Assembly (NCBI RefSeq): GCF_907165205.1
Contig: NC_058198.1
Location: 3,139,001-3,203,000 of the forward strand
Direction of reading: 5' to 3'
DNA from: Coccinella septempunctata
Lineage: Eukaryota; Arthropoda; Insecta; Coleoptera; Coccinellidae
Length of the DNA stretch: 64,000 nucleotides
Shown here one piece after another: positions 59,931-64,000 of this stretch (its first letter is position 1; every line of letters starts with the position of its first letter). Position numbers and translations under genes: made by a program. The notes under the pieces are model-generated. The model was not told the origin of the DNA, searched no databases, and worked only from the letters and a program-made list of their open reading frames with translations.

Positions 59931-61976
59931 TGGGGTTTTCATTTTTCATGTATATGTATATAAAAGGCACATCGAAGTATTCCTTTGTGTACTTTTCGTT
60001 ATTCAATGAATAGAAAAATTTTACTGGGGGATTTAACAATCAAATACTGAGTAAACCTCCCGAAATGTGCCATTCAAAAGGTGTAATGACTATGTTGCAA
60101 GGAAAAATATGGAATAATGTCGGCACGAGTAATTTGCATATTAGCTACATCACGCCATTTTCTCGTTTCTTCAAAAAAAAAACAAAGAACATCCGAATTA
60201 AATCGATCACCTTTGTTATCTGATCTGAAGACATCATGGGATCTCCCCGGTAATATGGGCCGTTACCTTATTGATGAAATCAAGTTTTTATATTCCTATG
60301 AAAGTATGGACACGAGCAAGAATACTCCACACACGATGAACTGATGGGAGAACACCTGCATTTTATCGCTTCGTTGTAGAGATATAGGTATGTTTTTGTT
60401 GTTTTATAGGTACCTGTTACAGCATTTTCATTAGTTGAATCGTTTATAAAAATTATTAAATATATCGTAGTGACAGGGAAACAAAATGAATGAATGATTT
60501 TGGTGAAATGCATCAATATCAAATATTTTTAAGATTTTAAGATTTTCTGAATCTTGATTTCGAAAAAATCGTGAGGGAATCTAAAACACTGAACTAGTCA
60601 CTTTTATAAATGAAGCCAGAAAACCTTTATCTGGTTCTATTAAATCGGATTTTCCATGAATTTTTGAAAATAACTATTTTTCATCAGGTGTACCATCGAT
60701 TTCCAATAATGGCATTATAACACAATGATGATAATATATCAAGAGATATTTCTACAAGATGGGCCTATAATCACGGTCATTAAAATAACATAATTCTCGA
60801 TTAATATCCTCAAATAGGCAAAACTTTTATAATAAAACCTTCTAAAGTTTCGACTGACTGCAGATACAATACCAAATACTATGGCATAGACTATTATTCA
60901 TGACAAGCGAAAACGCTTTACCTGAATATCGGTACCCTAATTATCGTTTTACAACTTTGTGCTAAAAGAGTAATGGCAATATGATTTCATGTCAGCGTCA
61001 TTGTATTATTTCGAAATTGTCTAAAAGTCATTCTGGGAAGAATGGATTTGGATGGTTGGAGTTCGAAAATATCTAGATAACGATTTACCCTTTCGTAATG
61101 AAATAATAATGAGAACCTGTGAAATGAAGCAGTCGCTAAGGGGTTAGTTTGTGTGTGGATGTATCAGGTAGATCCAAAACCCCGTAATTTCAGCCTACAG
61201 AAAATTGAATATAATGCCGAAAATTTCAGATCGAAATCAAGAATTCATTTTGCGATTAAAATATTTTGCTCAATATCAAAGGTATTTTGAGAATAATGTA
61301 AGATAATATCATCAAAATATCATCATTGATGACAAATTAACACTACGTTTATAATGACCTACTCACAGATTCTTTTATTGTTATGTTAATGACAATCTGA
61401 TTTCATTTCAACATTCGAGATATTATTATATTCATACAATGTTACAGCTCTTTTACCTTAAAGTTCCTTCAAGTTTCTTCTTCTAGTAGAACTGAAAGAA
61501 ACTTGAAAGGAATTCAAAGTTGATTATGAGACTAGCTGTAAATGGGAAAATTTTTTATTGACATGCTTTTCGTCATGATTCGATACGAATTTTTTGAGTT
61601 GAACTACAATGTGTTTTGCACATCGATTTTCGTATATGGTGGACTTCTTGAATATGTTCAAAATCGAAATGAATTTACTTCCGACAAAAACTTATCGATC
61701 ATAAAATACTTTGCAGAAACCTGGCTTTAAGGTTTGAGGTTTGAAATGATGTCCTGTATTGTTCATCGATTCAAGTAGATGCTCCTCAATGAATAATTCG
61801 AAGTTTATAAATTCAAGAGATGACTGTAATCCTATGTGATTTTTATGAGAATAACGAGAAATGTCATAGTTACAAAAAGTTCAAGTCAACCCACAACCTT
61901 CATGATGAAAAGTAACTCACATTGACGTTTTCAACTTGCTTTGTCGCTCTTGGTCCATCGATGGCTAAAGTTGGAA
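59931..61976. other. No gene recognised
   Basis: Very AT-rich. A TATATAAAAGG box at 59957-59967 is the best TATA word in the window, but no initiator lies 25-35 nt downstream. Only short, unrecognised frames are present. Confidence 0.45.
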
Positions 61977-62340
61977 AAGACCTCAGGGAGATCCCTTGGC
62001 AGCCCAGCTCTGACAGGGACAAGACTGTTCTCCAAGACCCCTCAGGGAGATCCCTTGGCAGCCCAGCCCTAGAAGGAACAAGACTGTTCTCCAAGACCCC
62101 TCAGGGAGATCCCTTGGCAGCCCAGCCCTAGAAGGAACGAGACTGTTCTCCAAGACCCCTCAGGGAGATCCCTTGGCAGCCCAGTCCTAGAAGGGACAAG
62201 ACTGTTCTCCAAGACCCCTCAGGGAGATCCCTTGGCAGCCCAGTCCTAGAAGGGACAAGACTGTTCTCCAAGACCCCACAGGGAGATCCCTTGGCAGCCC
62301 AGCCCTGAAAGAGGAAAGACTGTTCTCCAAGACCCCTCAG
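61977..62340 (+). repeat. 59-bp GC-rich minisatellite, about 6 units
   Basis: GACTGTTCTCCAAGACCCCT recurs at 62023, 62082, 62141, 62200, 62259 and 62318, always 59 bp apart; a partial unit starts at 61977. Each unit continues CAGGGAGATCCCTTGGCAGC and CCAGCCCTAGAAGGAACAAG, with changes such as AGTCCTAGAAGGGACA or AGCTCTGACAGGGACA. AGGGAGATCCCT inside the unit can fold as a short hairpin. The array is sharply GC-richer than its flanks. 59 is not divisible by three, so although + and - frames of 60-70 codons cross it, a coding repeat is unlikely. Confidence 0.97.
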
Positions 62341-63020
62341 TCAATTCTTTTCTTCGCAATTTTTTTGCAAATGCAGCTGGGTGTTTGCCTGAAATCGAAA
62401 GTTATACTTTTCATATTCGAAACTAATATGAATATCCATAATGTTCAAGGAAAATTCTAAGCAATTAATTTATAATAAAATTCAAACAGAATTAGTTACT
62501 TTCCGGATTATTTTGATATGTTTGTAAAGGATTGAATAATTAAATAATTCATTTCATCCCTCCTGTTTTTTGGGTCCTTATTCGATTATCAGGATTCGAA
62601 CTGGAGAAATTGCCGAAGAATTCATTTTCATTACTGAGATTGTCCTTAGATAGTTCGCAATCGTGCATATATCACTTTCTCTTGAGACAATATTTTATAA
62701 TTTAGAGCAGTACGTCACATATTTTGCAATTCAGTTAATTGAAAATGCCTCACGTGGAATAAAGCCCTTTTTCTATTATTGATTTCTTCCCAGATTTCCT
62801 AAATGCTTTTATAATGAACGTAAACAACCCAGCTTATCTTTTACAATCACCTTTTTACAACTCAAGACCGGTAGGTACTAACAATTTGACCGATATTCCC
62901 AGAAAGGGTCTCAACGATCATTGCATTTCTGAAAAATAATTTAAACGAAGTGAAAACACATTGAGGTGGACAATTTGCAATTAAGGTATCTACTTATCCC
63001 CACCACCTATGCTTCAAGCT
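62341..63020. other. No gene recognised; upstream region of the 63-kb promoter candidate
   Basis: AT-rich DNA between the minisatellite and the promoter candidate. The frames are short. It would hold upstream regulatory sites of the gene at 63.05 kb if that gene is real, but I recognise no specific binding site. Confidence 0.4.
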
Positions 63021-63056
63021 TATATATCGGAAGAGCTTGACTGATGCTTCAGTTGT
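63021..63056 (+). promoter_or_regulatory. Candidate core promoter: TATA box and initiator
   Basis: TATATATC starts at 63021 and TTCAGTTG at 63048 contains TCAGTT, an exact match to the arthropod initiator TCAKTY, with the start site A at 63051. The T of the TATA box lies at -30, the classical spacing. No downstream promoter element is visible at +28. Two exon-like segments with good splice sites follow in the same direction, which makes this the best promoter in the window. Confidence 0.5.
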
Positions 63057-63159
63057 GATTTGAATATAGTGTCATCGTTAGATTCTCTTTTTGAGCTTCA
63101 ACTTTCAACTAGATACTATTCGATTTCGTTGGTGAATACCAGTTGGTTTATTTCTTCGT
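63051..63159 (+). other. Candidate 5' leader exon 1
   Basis: From the initiator A the sequence runs 109 nt to CTTCGT|GTGAGTATAA (GT at 63160-63161), a near-ideal insect splice donor. It contains no ATG, as expected for an untranslated first exon. An earlier weaker donor, TTG|GTGAATACC (GT at 63132-63133), would give an 81-nt exon. The intron to the next acceptor would be 92 nt (63160-63251), a common insect intron length. Confidence 0.4.
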
Positions 63160-63251
63160 GTGAGTATAAATGGACCCTTATATTTTTCAAACAGTGTATT
63201 TTAGGATCAAAAATGGAAGCAACAATATAACAGATTGATTTTTTTTTTCAG

Positions 63252-63334
63252 GAACCTGACCAAATTTTTGTGAATCTTCAAATATCGCCCTAGAGGAGAT
63301 CCTATCAGCAAGTCTTCAAACGTTTAGATAATTC
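63252..63334 (+). other. Candidate 5' leader exon 2
   Basis: A long T tract ending TTTTTTTTCAG (AG at 63250-63251) precedes 83 nt ending GATAATTC|GTGAGTATT (GT at 63335-63336). All three frames contain stops and there is no ATG, so this would be an untranslated exon or part of a non-coding RNA. Strong sites at both ends and the match in direction to the promoter at 63.02-63.05 kb support it. The coding part would lie beyond 64,000. Confidence 0.42.
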
Positions 63335-64000
63335 GTGAGTATTGACTTATTCCTTTACACTTAGATAATTATGATGATTTTATCGATAATGTAAATATTA
63401 TTGGAACCTATCAAGCGGATGAGAGTATGCGTAGCCGTAAATTATGCAGTTCGATAATTGACATAGTTGAAATATTTATCGGGATTTTTCATTAGATTGA
63501 TTGTTAAATTTTCTGCATGGAATTCTTCCTAAATCCCAATACTCGTGAATATTACCCATATAATACGAGAGAATTTTTTTTTCATCAAAATGGTTTAGTT
63601 CTACTCGAATATTTTAAACCACATTATTATGTACTTAAAATTCTTTACCTTGTATTTCTTGTGTTCTCGAAATTTTTTGACAAAAATTATTAACTCGCCA
63701 TTCTTAAGGTTGCACATCACCTGAAAATAAATACAAATTTCAAATTATTTGAAGGAAATGAAATGATTGAAGTGAAAAATGTTGCTACATGAAATTTTAT
63801 ACGATCTTGTTGCAAACCTTCCACAGTATTGGTTAGGAAACATATCCAGAAAAGTCCAATTTTTTTTGTAATCAAATGCTTATTGTATTGTGTATTCTGA
63901 AGATTATAAAAAAAGCTATATAGTTCCAGATGTAGAAAAATTTCATTGAAAATTCGTAAGATTCTTTACCGAAAAATGTATACCTGAGCTATAGTCGAAC
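63335..64000. other. Probable intron of the 63-kb gene
   Basis: Very AT-rich, with no further exon-like segment recognised up to the window edge. It starts with the donor GTGAGTATT. Confidence 0.35.

Noticed and set aside
59957..60006. Strong TATA word (TATATAAAAGG) as a promoter
   Set aside because: No TCAKTY initiator lies 25-35 nt downstream, and no exon-like segment follows.
61900..62131. Frames of 64-69 codons on both strands across the 59-bp minisatellite
   Set aside because: The repeat length is not divisible by three, so the reading changes every unit; both strands are open only because the unit is GC-rich.
62588..62606. Minus-strand CAGTTCGAATCCTG as a tRNA T-arm
   Set aside because: The flanks do not form an acceptor stem or anticodon arm.

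Overview
The window looks like AT-rich, repeat-rich nuclear DNA from an insect. The evidence is at least eight decayed copies of one mariner transposon family, a Tc1-like remnant, a TA-flanked MITE, two satellite families, short (about 90 nt) intron candidates, and core-promoter candidates with TATA plus a TCAGTT- or TCATTC-type initiator. I cannot assign the order; a beetle is only a guess. No complete host protein-coding gene can be read. Most reading frames are short and match nothing I recognise, so the window is probably intergenic or deep intronic sequence.

Layout. 1-5.3 kb: unique AT-rich DNA with a CTCF-like motif near 4.38 kb and a long frame without ATG at 4.5-5.1 kb. 5.36-8.65 kb: two mariner copies in opposite orientation (m1 +, m2 -). 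8.68-9.62 kb: a promoter-like site with a short open first exon on +, and a start-codon micro-exon on -. 10.9-13.1 kb: two blocks of a tandem repeat of about 175 bp, the second ending in a transposon-like terminus. 15-18.7 kb: mariner remnants m8 and m3, with a CpG/GT-richer stretch and two possible exons between them. 21.4-25.9 kb: a satellite with a 494-bp unit, bracketed on both sides by inverted copies of the 175-bp family. 26.4-38 kb: mostly unique DNA with a 199-codon frame, a 76-codon exon candidate and a start-codon exon candidate at 33.45 kb. 39-48.7 kb: Tc1 remnant, mariners m4, m5 and m6, and a 319-bp MITE. 54-55 kb: mariner m7. 56-60 kb: three diverged copies of a dispersed repeat. 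61.98-62.34 kb: a 59-bp GC-rich minisatellite. 63.0-63.4 kb: the best host-gene signal, a TATA box and initiator followed by two ATG-free 5' leader exons of a + strand gene running off the right edge.

How the parts relate. Every mariner copy is dead. The defects are informative: internal deletions with short microhomology, one copy with two 3' ends, breakpoints clustered near the first catalytic aspartate, and two copies sharing the same pair of adjacent stop codons. The two satellites share sequence and so appear to belong to one composite repeat. I found no CRISPR array, tRNA, rRNA or operon, and I did not find a clearly new functional system. The most unusual structures are the linked satellites, the two-3'-end mariner and the shared-stop mariner lineage.
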